Source: Rhodospirillales bacterium (GTDB lineage: Bacteria > Pseudomonadota > Alphaproteobacteria > BOG-932 > Roseiterribacteraceae). From it: 45,558 bases of DNA. Under the pieces are notes generated by a model that made no database searches, was not told the origin of the DNA, and saw nothing but the letters and a program-made list of their open reading frames with translations. The stretch is taken from NCBI GenBank assembly GCA_028291345.1, contig JAQGIF010000313.1, positions 1 through 45,558 on the forward strand. Direction: 5' to 3'. This document shows positions 16,940-25,112 of this stretch, in pieces. The first letter of the stretch is position 1. Each line of letters opens with the position of its first letter. Position numbers and translations under genes: made by a program.

Positions 16940-17254
16940 ATGCCCCGGGGTGACAAGTCGAGCTATACGGACAAGCAGGAGCGCAAGGCGGATCATATCG
17001 CCGAGAGTTACGAACATAAGGGCGTATCGGAAAAGGAAGCCGAAAGGCGCGCCTGGGCCACGGTGAACAAGGACGATGGCGGCGGCAAAAAATCCGGCTC
17101 CGGCCGCGGCGTCGATACCGGCCATCCTGCGGCGCATAAAGGTGGCGAAAAAGGCGGTGCTGCGTCCGCCGGCCGGTCCGCGGCCGCACGCTCGGCATCG
17201 GCGAAGAAGGCGGCGGCAACCCGCAAGCGCGACAATTCGCAGGCCTCGCATTAG
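16940..17254 (+). CDS. Small basic stress-type protein (often annotated plasmid stabilization protein)
   Basis: The 104-residue hydrophilic protein begins MPRGDKSSYTDKQERKADHI and contains KEAERRAWATVNKDDGGGKK. This is a widespread small family usually labelled plasmid stabilization protein, without experimental basis that I know of. The C-terminal 45 residues are a low-complexity Ala/Lys/Arg/Ser tail, suggesting nucleic-acid binding. There is no signal peptide. The EcfG-type promoter points to general-stress expression. Its stop overlaps the end of the convergent cinA-type gene by 4 bp. A plasmid role is not supported by the context. Confidence 0.8.
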   Translation: MPRGDKSSYTDKQERKADHIAESYEHKGVSEKEAERRAWATVNKDDGGGKKSGSGRGVDTGHPAAHKGGEKGGAASAGRSAAARSASAKKAAATRKRDNSQASH

Positions 17255-17787
17255 CGAATCGGCGGAGCTTTATCGCCCAGCCGTTCGATCGCTTCGCCGA
17301 TCAGACCGATTGCGCATCGCAGCGCCGCGATGCGGACGTCACCGCGCCCGGTCGCTGCGAAGCGCTTGAGCGCGTGCACCGTGTCGTGATCGCGGCAGGC
17401 CACGGCGAAATGGACCAGGCCGGGGAGATCGCCGGGGCCGCCTGGCCCGGCGAAGCCGGTGATAGCGACTGCGATATCGGCCTGTGAGTTCTCCAGCGCG
17501 CCCTGCGCCATTTCTATGGCCGCCTCGCGGGACACCGCTCCCGCGGTTTCGAGCGTGTGCGACGCGACCCCGAGCAATGAATGCTTGGCCGCATCGGTAT
17601 AGGTTACGAAACCCCGGTCGAAAGCCCGCCCGCAGCCCTCCACATCGGTCAATAGCGACGCGAGCAATCCCCCCGTGCAGCTTTCCGCGGTCGCGACGGT
17701 CAGGTCCCGGTCGCACAGAGCTTCGAGCACTCTGTGAACCGCCGCCTCGATATCGGTTGGAAGCGCTGGTGAAAGCGTTTCGGTCAA
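17251..17787 (-). CDS. CinA-family nicotinamide-nucleotide amidohydrolase (PncC-like)
   Basis: The 178-residue product is a stand-alone CinA C-terminal domain. It contains TVATAESCTGGLLASLLTDV, GFVTYTDAAKHSLLGV, GAVSREAAIEMAQGA and AVAITGFAGPGG, all conserved in PncC, which deamidates NMN in pyridine-nucleotide recycling. The TTG at 17787 was chosen because GGGGAGG lies 8 nt upstream. The longer open frame to 18063 overlaps the DUF4142 remnant and has no family similarity. The domain length of about 160 residues fits this start. It lacks the N-terminal molybdopterin-like domain of full CinA. Confidence 0.88.
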   Translation of the reverse strand: MTETLSPALPTDIEAAVHRVLEALCDRDLTVATAESCTGGLLASLLTDVEGCGRAFDRGFVTYTDAAKHSLLGVASHTLETAGAVSREAAIEMAQGALENSQADIAVAITGFAGPGGPGDLPGLVHFAVACRDHDTVHALKRFAATGRGDVRIAALRCAIGLIGEAIERLGDKAPPIR

Positions 17788-17865
17788 AGTGTGTACCTCC
17801 CCGGTCGTCGCGTTTATCGATCTGAAATTTGAACAGTTTTCACGGGGTTTCGTTCTCATGCGCCT

Positions 17866-18145
17866 TTGGCGGAACCCCGGGTCCCAAAATCTGTTTTGCC
17901 TGTCAGTGGGACTCCCGCCGATATGGGCGGCTCGCACCAGAAAATGCTGGACGACCTGACCGCCATCAAGAGCGCGGACTTTACGAAGAAGTATGGTGAC
18001 GATCAGCTCTCGGCGCATAAAGACGCGGTACTGCTGTTCAATCTTTGTGCAAGGCGGCGGCAACCCGGCGCTGAAGGCCTGGGCGGGTCAGACCCTGCCT
18101 ACCTTGAAAGAGCATCTGCCGATGGCCGAGGCGCTGGACAAATAA
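17866..18145 (+). pseudogene. DUF4142 gene remnant, N-truncated and frameshifted
   Basis: The segment encodes the C-terminal half of a DUF4142 protein: HQKMLDDLTAIKSADFTKKY and SAHKDAVLLF in one frame. Near 18042-18050 the reading continues in another frame as FVQGGGNPALKAWAGQTLPT and ends at a proper stop (18143-18145). A net loss of 2 nt or gain of 1 nt explains the shift. The N-terminal half and signal peptide normally present are missing. DUF4142 proteins are ferritin-like helical periplasmic proteins often under stress control. A sequencing error could explain the shift but not the truncation. Confidence 0.75.
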
Positions 18146-18217
18146 CACCAAATTCGAGGCGGCGCCCACTGCCTCACATTTGGGATCGCGGATTTATTTT
18201 TGAGATAGAGAACTGCC

Positions 18218-19156
18218 ATGCCAATGATGGAAGCCGTCCGTATCGAAAGCTTTGGTGGACCCGACGTCCTGCGCCTCCAGCAGGTTCTGGTGCCTTCACC
18301 CGGTGCTGCCGAAATCCTGCTCAAGGTACACGCTGCCAGTGTCAATCCCGTCGATTACAAGATACGCTCGGGCAAATACCCGGCGGTCAAAAGCGACATG
18401 TTGCCCTATACGCTGGGGCGCGATGCTTCGGGTCTCGCCGTAGCCTGCGGCCCCGGTGTGACGATCGCCGAAAAAGGCGACGCACTCTATGCGGTCCCCG
18501 CCATCGACCGGGGTTGTTATGCTCAATATGTCATCGTCAAACAGAAAGAGGCCGCACGAAAACCATCGTCGCTTGATCATGTGATGGCGGCGGCCGTTCC
18601 CCTGGCCGGTCTCACGGCATGGCAGGGTCTGTTCCGGCATGGCGGCCTGGAGGCCGGCCAGCGCGTGCTCATCCACGGCGGTGCTGGCGGCGTCGGCCAT
18701 TTCGCAATCCAGCTCGCCAAGGCGAAAGGCGCCTATGTCGTCACGACGGTCTCGAAGGACAATATCGATTTTGCCCGTCAGCTCGGCGCCGACGAGGTGA
18801 TCGATTACAAGAACGAGAGGTTCGAACACAAGGTCAGCGGCATGGACATGGTGTTTGACCTGGTCGCCGGAGAAACGCAGGACAGGTCATGGGGCGTGCT
18901 GAAGAAGGGCGGTATTCTCGTGTCGACCTTGACCCCGCCGCCTCCGGAAAAGGCTGCCAAATATGGCGTTCGCGGAATGCGCTACACCGTCAAGGAAAGC
19001 GGCGCGGAACTGGCGGAAATCGCCGCACTGATCGATGCAGGTAAGGTCGTGCCGCATGTCGCGCGGACCTACCCGCTGAACGAGGCCGCGGCGGCACACG
19101 AGTTTCTCGAAAAAGGCAGCATAACGGGAAAAATCGTACTGGTCGTAGAGGGCTGA
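18218..19156 (+). CDS. NADP-dependent quinone oxidoreductase (MDR family, zinc-free)
   Basis: The 312-residue protein shows the medium-chain dehydrogenase/reductase layout: MEAVRIESFGGPDVLRL at the N-terminus, HAASVNPVDYKIRSG, and a Rossmann segment with the nucleotide motif HGGAGGVGHFAIQLAKAKGA near residues 148-167. The cysteine and histidine ligands of zinc alcohol dehydrogenases are absent, placing it with quinone oxidoreductases such as QOR/zeta-crystallin. It should reduce quinones or enones in the cytoplasm with NADPH. It follows the DUF4142 remnant by 72 bp and faces the LLM gene tail to tail. Confidence 0.9.
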   Translation: MPMMEAVRIESFGGPDVLRLQQVLVPSPGAAEILLKVHAASVNPVDYKIRSGKYPAVKSDMLPYTLGRDASGLAVACGPGVTIAEKGDALYAVPAIDRGCYAQYVIVKQKEAARKPSSLDHVMAAAVPLAGLTAWQGLFRHGGLEAGQRVLIHGGAGGVGHFAIQLAKAKGAYVVTTVSKDNIDFARQLGADEVIDYKNERFEHKVSGMDMVFDLVAGETQDRSWGVLKKGGILVSTLTPPPPEKAAKYGVRGMRYTVKESGAELAEIAALIDAGKVVPHVARTYPLNEAAAAHEFLEKGSITGKIVLVVEG

Positions 19157-19167
19157 AGTCAGCGGCG

Positions 19168-20391
19168 CTACTTGAATTTCGGAAGCACATCGGTGCCGTA
19201 GAAGTCGAGCAGGCGTTTCTGGTCCGCTTGGCCGGTGTGGATATTCACTATCGTCGCGCCGCTGTCGAACAACTCCTGTAGCTTCTGGATATGAACTGCG
19301 GGATCGCTGCCGATGGCCCAGGAACTCAGCACCTTCTCGAGCGGGATCTCGCTGTGCGCGCGTTGCTGAATGGTACCGGGGTCGGGAATATCCTGATAGC
19401 CCTTGAAGGCCTTCGGACCGAAGCGCCAGAGTTCGGCGGCCGCCCGGGCCTCATTCGCATCGCCGACCACTGCATATTGTTCGATCAACACCGGCATGTC
19501 GGCAGGATTTTTACCAACTTCGCGGGCGCCGCCTTCCCATTCAGCTTTATATTGTTTCCAGGTCTCCGGATCGGTAACCAGCCCCTCGCCATACCGGCCC
19601 GCCAACCGCATGGATTTCTTGGCGTTCGCCGCGGTTAGAAGCGGGATCGGCTGCGCCGGTGGATCGTAGAGCCTTGCATCGACAGTATAATATTTGCCTT
19701 TGTGATGGACCGCCTCGCCGGTCCACAGCGCACGAATGATGCCGATCGCCTCGATCAGCCGGTCCCATCGCTCCTGCCATTTCGGCCACTGTCCGGTCGC
19801 GGCCAGCTCGTTCAGCGCCTCACCTGATCCCACACCCAAAAACACCCGTCCGGGATAGAAGAGGCTCAGCGATGCAAAAGCCTCGGCCACCACGGCCGGG
19901 TTATAGCGCAATGTGGGGCAGGTCACCGTCGTGCCTATCCAGCTATTGCCGCTGCGCGCACCCAGCGCGCCCATTGTGACCCACGCCAGGCCTGAATGCC
20001 CTTCATTGGTTTGCCACGGCTGAAAATGGTCGCTGGTGGCCAGCAGACCGAAGCCGGCCCGCGCCGCGGACTCACCGATCTCTAAAAGCTGGGGACCCGT
20101 GAACTGTTCGTGCCCCAGCATGAAACCGATGGTTCGCTTATTGAGCGGTGCGGCTTTTTCAGCGTTGTGTGCTCCAGGCGCTCCAACGGGCGCGCCTGGA
20201 GCGGCCCGCTGGGCAGCGGCCTGCGGGCCGGCGACGGCTTCGGCGCCGATAGTCGCTGCGATCGCGGACTTTAGCAGAAGACGGCGATTGAGGGATGGCT
20301 CGGCAAAAATCGAGGCGCGATCCGTGTCGGAACCGCACTCCGGGGAAAGGGAATTACCGGCGTCTGGAACATGGAAACCGTCGTTCGACAT
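19168..20391 (-). CDS. Tat-exported F420-type LLM-class oxidoreductase
   Basis: The 407-residue product has a twin-arginine signal (NRRLLLKSAIAATIGAEAVA, about residues 34-53) and then a luciferase-like TIM barrel. Family landmarks include FGLLATSDHFQPW, LGARSGNSWIGTTVTCPTLRYNP, FYPGRVFLGVGSGEALNE and HTGQADQKRLLDFYG. It is closest to the F420-dependent glucose-6-phosphate dehydrogenase group, including its Tat-translocated members. The ATG at 20391 has GGAGG 6 nt upstream; the longer frame to 20460 crosses a palindrome and is unlikely. Whether the cofactor is F420 or FMN cannot be read from the sequence. It lies divergently from the DUF6328 gene. Confidence 0.85.
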   Translation of the reverse strand: MSNDGFHVPDAGNSLSPECGSDTDRASIFAEPSLNRRLLLKSAIAATIGAEAVAGPQAAAQRAAPGAPVGAPGAHNAEKAAPLNKRTIGFMLGHEQFTGPQLLEIGESAARAGFGLLATSDHFQPWQTNEGHSGLAWVTMGALGARSGNSWIGTTVTCPTLRYNPAVVAEAFASLSLFYPGRVFLGVGSGEALNELAATGQWPKWQERWDRLIEAIGIIRALWTGEAVHHKGKYYTVDARLYDPPAQPIPLLTAANAKKSMRLAGRYGEGLVTDPETWKQYKAEWEGGAREVGKNPADMPVLIEQYAVVGDANEARAAAELWRFGPKAFKGYQDIPDPGTIQQRAHSEIPLEKVLSSWAIGSDPAVHIQKLQELFDSGATIVNIHTGQADQKRLLDFYGTDVLPKFK

Positions 20392-20413
20392 TGCCGCCTC
20401 CAATGTTGCAAAC

Positions 20414-20440
20414 ACTGAAATCGGTTGCGCCGATTTCAGT
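20414..20440. promoter_or_regulatory. Perfect 27-bp palindrome upstream of the LLM gene
   Basis: Arms ACTGAAATCGG and CCGATTTCAGT (11 bp, perfect) flank a 5-bp centre. The site lies 23 bp upstream of the LLM start codon, in the divergent region before DUF6328. It could be a repressor operator or an mRNA leader hairpin. No T run follows it, so a terminator is less likely. Confidence 0.6.
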
Positions 20441-20551
20441 TCCTCATCCAAAAGAAACAACGCCGCCGGTGGAGCCCGTAGACTTCACAGGATCAAAACG
20501 CCCGATCTCGGTTTTCTGTGTTCATTGCCACAACCGGCTACACGGACGGGC

Positions 20552-21487
20552 ATGAACGCCAGCGACACAGAACTTAAATCCAAAGTCAAAGACGTGCTGA
20601 ACGAGGCGCGGACCTTGGTGCTGGGGGCGCAGGTCCTGCTCGGCTTTCAATATCAAGCGTTTTTCTATCCCGGCTTTTCCCGCCTGCCTCCTGCGGCGCA
20701 ATGGGCGAATTTCGGCTGCCTCGTCCTCGACATGGTCATTCTTGCGCTGTTGCTCGCCCCGGCTCCCTTTCATCGGATCGCCGAGGATGGCAATGACAGC
20801 ACTCTGCTCAAGCATTTTGCCGCCAGGATGATCGGGACAGCGCTGCCTTTTCTCGCTGTATCTTTCGGCCTCGACCTTGCGCTCATCAGCGCGCGCACAG
20901 TCGGAAATCGAGTTGCGATAGCCATCGGCATCGGAACCATTCTGACCGCTCTGACACTATGGATTATTATGGGTCTATTGAACCGACACCAAGCCGCGAA
21001 CCGGCGCCAAGGCGCGGGGCGGACCGCTTCGAAGCGGGAAGCCTCGTCGCTGGAAGAGAAGATCGAGACGCTCACGACCGAGGCCAGGGTGATTTTGCCC
21101 GGTGTGCAGGCACTGCTGGGTTTCCAGTTCGCGGCGATGCTGACCGACAAGTTCGAAACCTTGCCGGCCACGTCGCGGCTGATCCATGTCGGCAGTCTGA
21201 TCCTGATCGCGCTAGCGGCGATCCTTCTGATAGCACCGGCCGCCTATCATCGCCTGGCCGCGAACGGAAATCCGCGCGAAGACGTCGAGCGCTTCGGCAC
21301 AAAAGCCGTACTCGGCGCCTTGGTGCCGCTCGCCGTTGGCCTGGCCGGCGAGCTTTACGTGGTCGCCGCCATACAGTTCGCTTCTTCCGATTGGGCTATT
21401 GGCGCGGCCGGATTCGCCATTCTTTTATTCGCCGGATTTTGGGCGCTCTACCCGCTGACCGTGCGCAAAATGAGGGCAGCGCGATGA
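20552..21487 (+). CDS. Membrane protein with two tandem DUF6328 units
   Basis: The 311-residue protein contains two repeats of the same helical unit. Each begins with E-A-R-x-L-x-x-G-x-Q-x-LLGFQ (about residues 15-31 and 181-198) and contains a P-x-x-x-HR-x-A segment after two hydrophobic helices (APAPFHRIAED, APAAYHRLAAN). Four membrane helices per unit are expected. DUF6328 proteins usually hold one unit, so this is an internal duplication or fusion. The function is unknown. The ATG at 20552 was chosen because upstream codons lack membrane or family character. The stop overlaps the pyrophosphatase start (ATGA). Confidence 0.75.
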   Translation: MNASDTELKSKVKDVLNEARTLVLGAQVLLGFQYQAFFYPGFSRLPPAAQWANFGCLVLDMVILALLLAPAPFHRIAEDGNDSTLLKHFAARMIGTALPFLAVSFGLDLALISARTVGNRVAIAIGIGTILTALTLWIIMGLLNRHQAANRRQGAGRTASKREASSLEEKIETLTTEARVILPGVQALLGFQFAAMLTDKFETLPATSRLIHVGSLILIALAAILLIAPAAYHRLAANGNPREDVERFGTKAVLGALVPLAVGLAGELYVVAAIQFASSDWAIGAAGFAILLFAGFWALYPLTVRKMRAAR

Positions 21488-22023
21488 CACAACGGGATCT
21501 CTCGAGGATGCCGCTCAAGCTGGAAGGCGGCGACGTTCACATCGTCATCGAAACGACGATGGGCAGTTTCAACAAATATAATTACAACCCGGAACTCGAC
21601 GCATTCGAGCTCAAGGATGTCCTGCCGCGGGGCAGTGCGTACCCGTTCGACTTCGGTTTTTTCCCGTCGACATTGAGCGAGGCCGGCGATCCGATCGATG
21701 CGCTGGTGCTCAGCGACCAGGGGTTGGACGTCGGCATCGTGCTCAAGGGCCGTCTGATCGGTGTCCTCGAATTCTCCGACAGCGAAGACGGTGAGATTAC
21801 CCGAAACGACCGGCTCATCGCCGTGCCGGTCTGTTCGGTCATGTACATGCAGGTAAAAACAGCAGGCGATCTGCCGCCCGCGCTGCTCGATCAGCTTGAA
21901 GCCTTCTTCGTCCATGATGCAGCTTTCAAGGGGAAGCGGCGCCGCCTGCTGCGTCGTGGCAACGCGAAGCGGGCGGAAAAGCTGCTGGCGAAAGGCAGCG
22001 CGGCTTTCAACAAGACCGGCTGA
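21484..22023 (+). CDS. ppa: Inorganic pyrophosphatase (family I)
   Basis: The 179-residue soluble enzyme contains FNKYNYNPELDAFELKDVLPRG, YPFDFGFFPSTLSEAGDPID and the metal-binding signature GDPIDALVL, the family I pyrophosphatase active site. It hydrolyses pyrophosphate to phosphate in the cytoplasm. The N- and C-termini diverge from the E. coli enzyme, and the C-terminal KGKRRRLLRRGNAKRAEKLL tail is strongly basic. It starts inside the stop of the DUF6328 gene (ATGA), so the two are coupled. It may be an accessory rather than the housekeeping copy, which is an inference from context. Confidence 0.88.
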   Translation: MTQRDLSRMPLKLEGGDVHIVIETTMGSFNKYNYNPELDAFELKDVLPRGSAYPFDFGFFPSTLSEAGDPIDALVLSDQGLDVGIVLKGRLIGVLEFSDSEDGEITRNDRLIAVPVCSVMYMQVKTAGDLPPALLDQLEAFFVHDAAFKGKRRRLLRRGNAKRAEKLLAKGSAAFNKTG

Positions 22024-22037
22024 AATGCCGAGTGGCT

Positions 22038-23084
22038 TCATCCAGCCGACAAAATCTCGCCAACGAGTTTCCCTGGACGCAACGGCCGCTCTAATTGGGC
22101 GAACGTGCATTGACGCGGAGCTTTATCGGGCCGCCAGCGCATCAGCTTGGTGCCATGCCGGAATCGTTTGCCGGTGACGTGATCGTAGCGAACCTCGACC
22201 ACCAGCTCGGGGCGAAGCGGCTGCCATTCGCTGGTGCGTTCCGTGCTCCAGCGGCTTGGTCCGCCCGGAGCGTCGCCGGTGAAACCGGGTGCCGCGATCA
22301 GTGCTTCGAGCCGCCGGGTCAGGTCCGGCCGTTCAGCGTCCGATAGGCCCGAAGTAAAGCCGACATGGTCAAGCTTTCCGGCATCGTCATAGAGCCCGAG
22401 CAGCAGCGAGCCGAGCTGCCGGCTGCCGCTTTCGTACCGAAAGCCGCCGACGACGCAGTCCGCGGTCCGCAACTGCTTGACCTTAATCATGTCGCGCTCA
22501 CCCGGGCGATAAGGGCCGGAAAGCCGTTTTGCGATCACACCGTCGAGGCTGCCGCCAACGCGGCCGAGCCATCTTTGTGCCTCCGATACGTCGCGTGTAT
22601 AGGGCGTTAATCTGAGCGGCCCGCGATCGTCGAGCGCGGCGAAAAAATCCTCCAGCGCCGCGCGGCGTTCGGTCAGCGGCGCATCGACCAGGCTCACGCC
22701 CTGCCCCTCCATCAGGCAATCGAAGACGATCATGATCGCCGGCGTTTCCGCCGCCAGCTTTCTGACACGGCTTTCGGCAGGGTGAAGCCGCATCTGCAAC
22801 GCGTCGAACGAGAGCGTGTCGCCGACCGGGATCGCCAACTCGCCGTCCAGCACGAACCGGGATGGGGCCAGGGCATTCAGCGCGGAAACAATATCGGGAA
22901 AATAGCGCGACAGCGATTTGCCCGATTTCGCCCTCAGTTCGAGATCCTCCCCGGATCTGAAGGCAAGGCAGCGGAAACCGTCCCACTTCGGCTCATATTG
23001 CCAGCCATTGTCGTTCGGCAGCGCTTCGGCTGTCCGGGCCTCCATCGGCTCGAGGCCTATGCTGATACTCCCGACACCAAGCAT
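22038..23084 (-). CDS. ATP-dependent DNA ligase (LigC/LigD ligase-domain type)
   Basis: The 348-residue protein has an adenylation domain with motif I EPKWDGFR (Lys33 is the AMP acceptor), LDGELAIP, DGVIAKRLSGPYRPGERD and MIKVK. An OB-fold domain follows, ending near RWRPDKAPRQCTFAQL. It lacks the polymerase and phosphoesterase domains of LigD, so it is a stand-alone LigC-like ligase used for DNA-break or gap repair. The ATG at 23084 follows GGGAGGG. An EcfG-type promoter about 30 bp upstream implies general-stress induction. No ku gene lies in the window. Confidence 0.9.
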   Translation of the reverse strand: MLGVGSISIGLEPMEARTAEALPNDNGWQYEPKWDGFRCLAFRSGEDLELRAKSGKSLSRYFPDIVSALNALAPSRFVLDGELAIPVGDTLSFDALQMRLHPAESRVRKLAAETPAIMIVFDCLMEGQGVSLVDAPLTERRAALEDFFAALDDRGPLRLTPYTRDVSEAQRWLGRVGGSLDGVIAKRLSGPYRPGERDMIKVKQLRTADCVVGGFRYESGSRQLGSLLLGLYDDAGKLDHVGFTSGLSDAERPDLTRRLEALIAAPGFTGDAPGGPSRWSTERTSEWQPLRPELVVEVRYDHVTGKRFRHGTKLMRWRPDKAPRQCTFAQLERPLRPGKLVGEILSAG

Positions 23085-23111
23085 CGTCGAACCCTCCCGG
23101 CACCTACACCG

Positions 23112-23136
23112 AACGCGGCCGGCGTCCGCCTGTTCC
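23112..23136 (-). promoter_or_regulatory. EcfG-type general-stress promoter for the DNA ligase
   Basis: On the minus strand GGAAC (23136-23132) and CGTT (23115-23112) are separated by exactly 16 bp, the EcfG consensus. The predicted start is near 23105, giving a leader of about 20 nt before the ligase ATG. Confidence 0.7.
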
Positions 23137-23211
23137 GGCAAGGGAACGAGAGCTTTCGGGAACTGTTGAAGCTGTCAGCGTCCCGAGGAGGATGGCCAGG
23201 AGGAGGATGGG

Positions 23212-23514
23212 ATGATCGACAGCGTCAGGTTCGAAGGCGTTTTCGTCGCGGAGCAAACCCATTACATGTGCCGCGCCGAAGGCGGCGTTTTCCGTGCGCC
23301 CATGGTCGATGTCACGATCTCCGACGGCTCTGCCTATATCCGCGTCGGCGCCATCGTCGAACTCGTTCGCAACCCGATCACAGATGACAGTGAGGGCAGG
23401 AAGCAGGTCTGGCCGAAAGGCGATTCGGCGACGGCCTGCATCGGACGGGTCGAGATTTCCTGCGAAACAGGTACGGTCGTCGGCGCCTGCGACGGCATAT
23501 GGGCCTGCCCCTGA
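23212..23514 (+). CDS. Hypothetical protein, 100 aa
   Basis: I do not recognise this family. The product begins MIDSVRFEGVFVAEQTHYMC and appears to be a small beta-rich soluble protein. Four cysteines are present (residues 20, 75, 83 and 92, near the pattern TACIG, SCETG and GAC/WAC), which could bind metal or form disulfides. It lacks a signal peptide. The start is preceded by three successive GGAGGATGG-like elements (23187-23211), unusually rich in Shine-Dalgarno sequence. It is divergent from the DNA ligase. A weak EcfG-like element (GGAAC-N16-TGTT at 23143) lies upstream, so it may share stress control. Confidence 0.6.
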   Translation: MIDSVRFEGVFVAEQTHYMCRAEGGVFRAPMVDVTISDGSAYIRVGAIVELVRNPITDDSEGRKQVWPKGDSATACIGRVEISCETGTVVGACDGIWACP

Positions 23515-23756
23515 CGGCATATGTCGCCGAGCGTGGATCGGACTAATCGGCGATAGACTCCGGGGGACTTGAAGCCATTCGCCGCCAAGCTGCTTGAACG
23601 CAACCACCCTCTCCAAGCCGAAATTTGAGGTGGTGGCCTGAATGCGGCTGGAGCATTGCCTCGGCGATTGCACCAGCATCAGCTAAAACCTATGTTTCGA
23701 CTTGCCGGCCGGAGCCCGGCAATGGCCACGAAGTCCGTCGTGAGAGGTCATACAGG

Positions 23757-25112
23757 ATGCCGGTCTCCCACCGGATAACGCGGCGCAGAATTCTAAAGAC
23801 GGGCATCGCCGCCCTGGCTCGGACGTCCTCGGCTTGGGCTACGCCAGTCGGATCGCGGGAAGCATTGGCGCGGGACGCCTATGTCTGGGGCTATCCGCTG
23901 GTCATGTTCGGCCGCTACCTGGATGCCTATAAGCAGCAGGGAAACCCGCTGAACCAGTTCCTGATCCAGTCGGCGCTGTCGACGCCGTCAACTCCCGGCG
24001 GCGGCCCGAATGTCGATACCATTTACGGCTATACGTGGATCGATATCAGGGCGGGACCACAGATATTGTACGTTCCCGATGTCCATGACCGCTATTATTC
24101 GATTCAACTGATCGACATGTACTCTGACAGCTTCGCCTACGTCGGACGACGCGCGACCGGGACAAAGGCTGGCGCTTTCGCAATTTTGGGGCCGCGTTGG
24201 AACGGATCGCTGCCGAAAGGCGTCACGCCGATCCGATCGCCGACAAATGACGTCATCGCCTTTACGCGGACCTTCGTTATGGACGATGCCGATCTGCAGG
24301 CGGCGCGCGACGCCCACAGCCAGTTTGCGTTCGGGGACTTGAGCGATTTTCCGCACGCGGTCCGCTATCCGATCGCGAAATGGGAAGTCCCGCTCCCGCC
24401 AATCCTCGATCTCTCCCAGGGCGGCATCGGCTTCTATGACGAGCTATGTGCAAGAGTAACGGCCGATCCGCCCCGGCGCGAAGAAACCGGCTATTTGAAG
24501 CGCTTCGAAAAAATCGGCATCGCGCCAGGACGCCACCCCTCCGCCTCCGCCGACGCGGCCTTGAAAACGGCATTCGAAGCAGCGATCCCCGCCGCCGACG
24601 CACTGATCAAGACCGCGCAATATGGCGTCCTCGTCAATGGCTGGCATGTCAATTTCAGCATGGTGAGCTTTCCGAAAGATCCGCTGCTGCGCGCCTCGTC
24701 GGTCAAATACGGCCCCGGCGGGCATATCCCGGAGGAAGCCCTCTATTTCAACCTAGACAAGGTCCCGGACGGCCAGCCGCTTGACGGCGCGCGAAACTAC
24801 GCGCTGCGGTTTCCCGCGGAGCGGCTGCCGCCGGTCGATGCTTTTTGGTCGCTGACCGCCTATGGCCCGGCCATGAATCTCACAGAAAACCCGATCAACC
24901 GCTACGCAATAAGAGGGCAGACGCCCGGTCTGGTTTACGGAACCGACGGCGCACTGGAACTCCAGATCCAGCACGCGCCGCCAGCCCAGGGAACGTCCAA
25001 CTGGCTGCCGGTGCCTGCGGGTCCCTTTCACCTCGTGCTGCGAACGTACCAGCCAACACAGGACATACTCACCCGGGCCTATAAGTTACCGGCCGTCATG
25101 CTCGTATCCTGA
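23757..25112 (+). CDS. DUF1254/DUF1214 protein with Tat signal
   Basis: The 451-residue protein starts with a twin-arginine signal (RITRRRILKTGIAALA). The DUF1254 domain follows (YVWGYPLVMFGRYLD, PNVDTIYGYTWIDI, VPDVHDRYYSIQLIDMYSDSF), then the DUF1214 C-terminal domain (AFWSLTAYGPAMNLTENPIN, NRYAIRG). Such proteins are periplasmic and of uncertain function, and are common in organisms degrading hydrophobic compounds. The ATG at 23757 places the Tat motif correctly; the frame extends upstream to 23625 without family similarity. Its last 34 bp overlap the convergent nitrile hydratase accessory gene. Confidence 0.88.
   Translation: MPVSHRITRRRILKTGIAALARTSSAWATPVGSREALARDAYVWGYPLVMFGRYLDAYKQQGNPLNQFLIQSALSTPSTPGGGPNVDTIYGYTWIDIRAGPQILYVPDVHDRYYSIQLIDMYSDSFAYVGRRATGTKAGAFAILGPRWNGSLPKGVTPIRSPTNDVIAFTRTFVMDDADLQAARDAHSQFAFGDLSDFPHAVRYPIAKWEVPLPPILDLSQGGIGFYDELCARVTADPPRREETGYLKRFEKIGIAPGRHPSASADAALKTAFEAAIPAADALIKTAQYGVLVNGWHVNFSMVSFPKDPLLRASSVKYGPGGHIPEEALYFNLDKVPDGQPLDGARNYALRFPAERLPPVDAFWSLTAYGPAMNLTENPINRYAIRGQTPGLVYGTDGALELQIQHAPPAQGTSNWLPVPAGPFHLVLRTYQPTQDILTRAYKLPAVMLVS

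Noticed and set aside
16940-17254. Evidence for a plasmid or addiction module
   Set aside because: The common label plasmid stabilization protein is not supported: there is no toxin partner, replication gene or partition gene, and the promoter is of stress type.
17788-18063. N-terminal extension of the CinA-type protein
   Set aside because: It overlaps the DUF4142 remnant on the other strand, has no domain similarity, and a Shine-Dalgarno supports the TTG at 17787.
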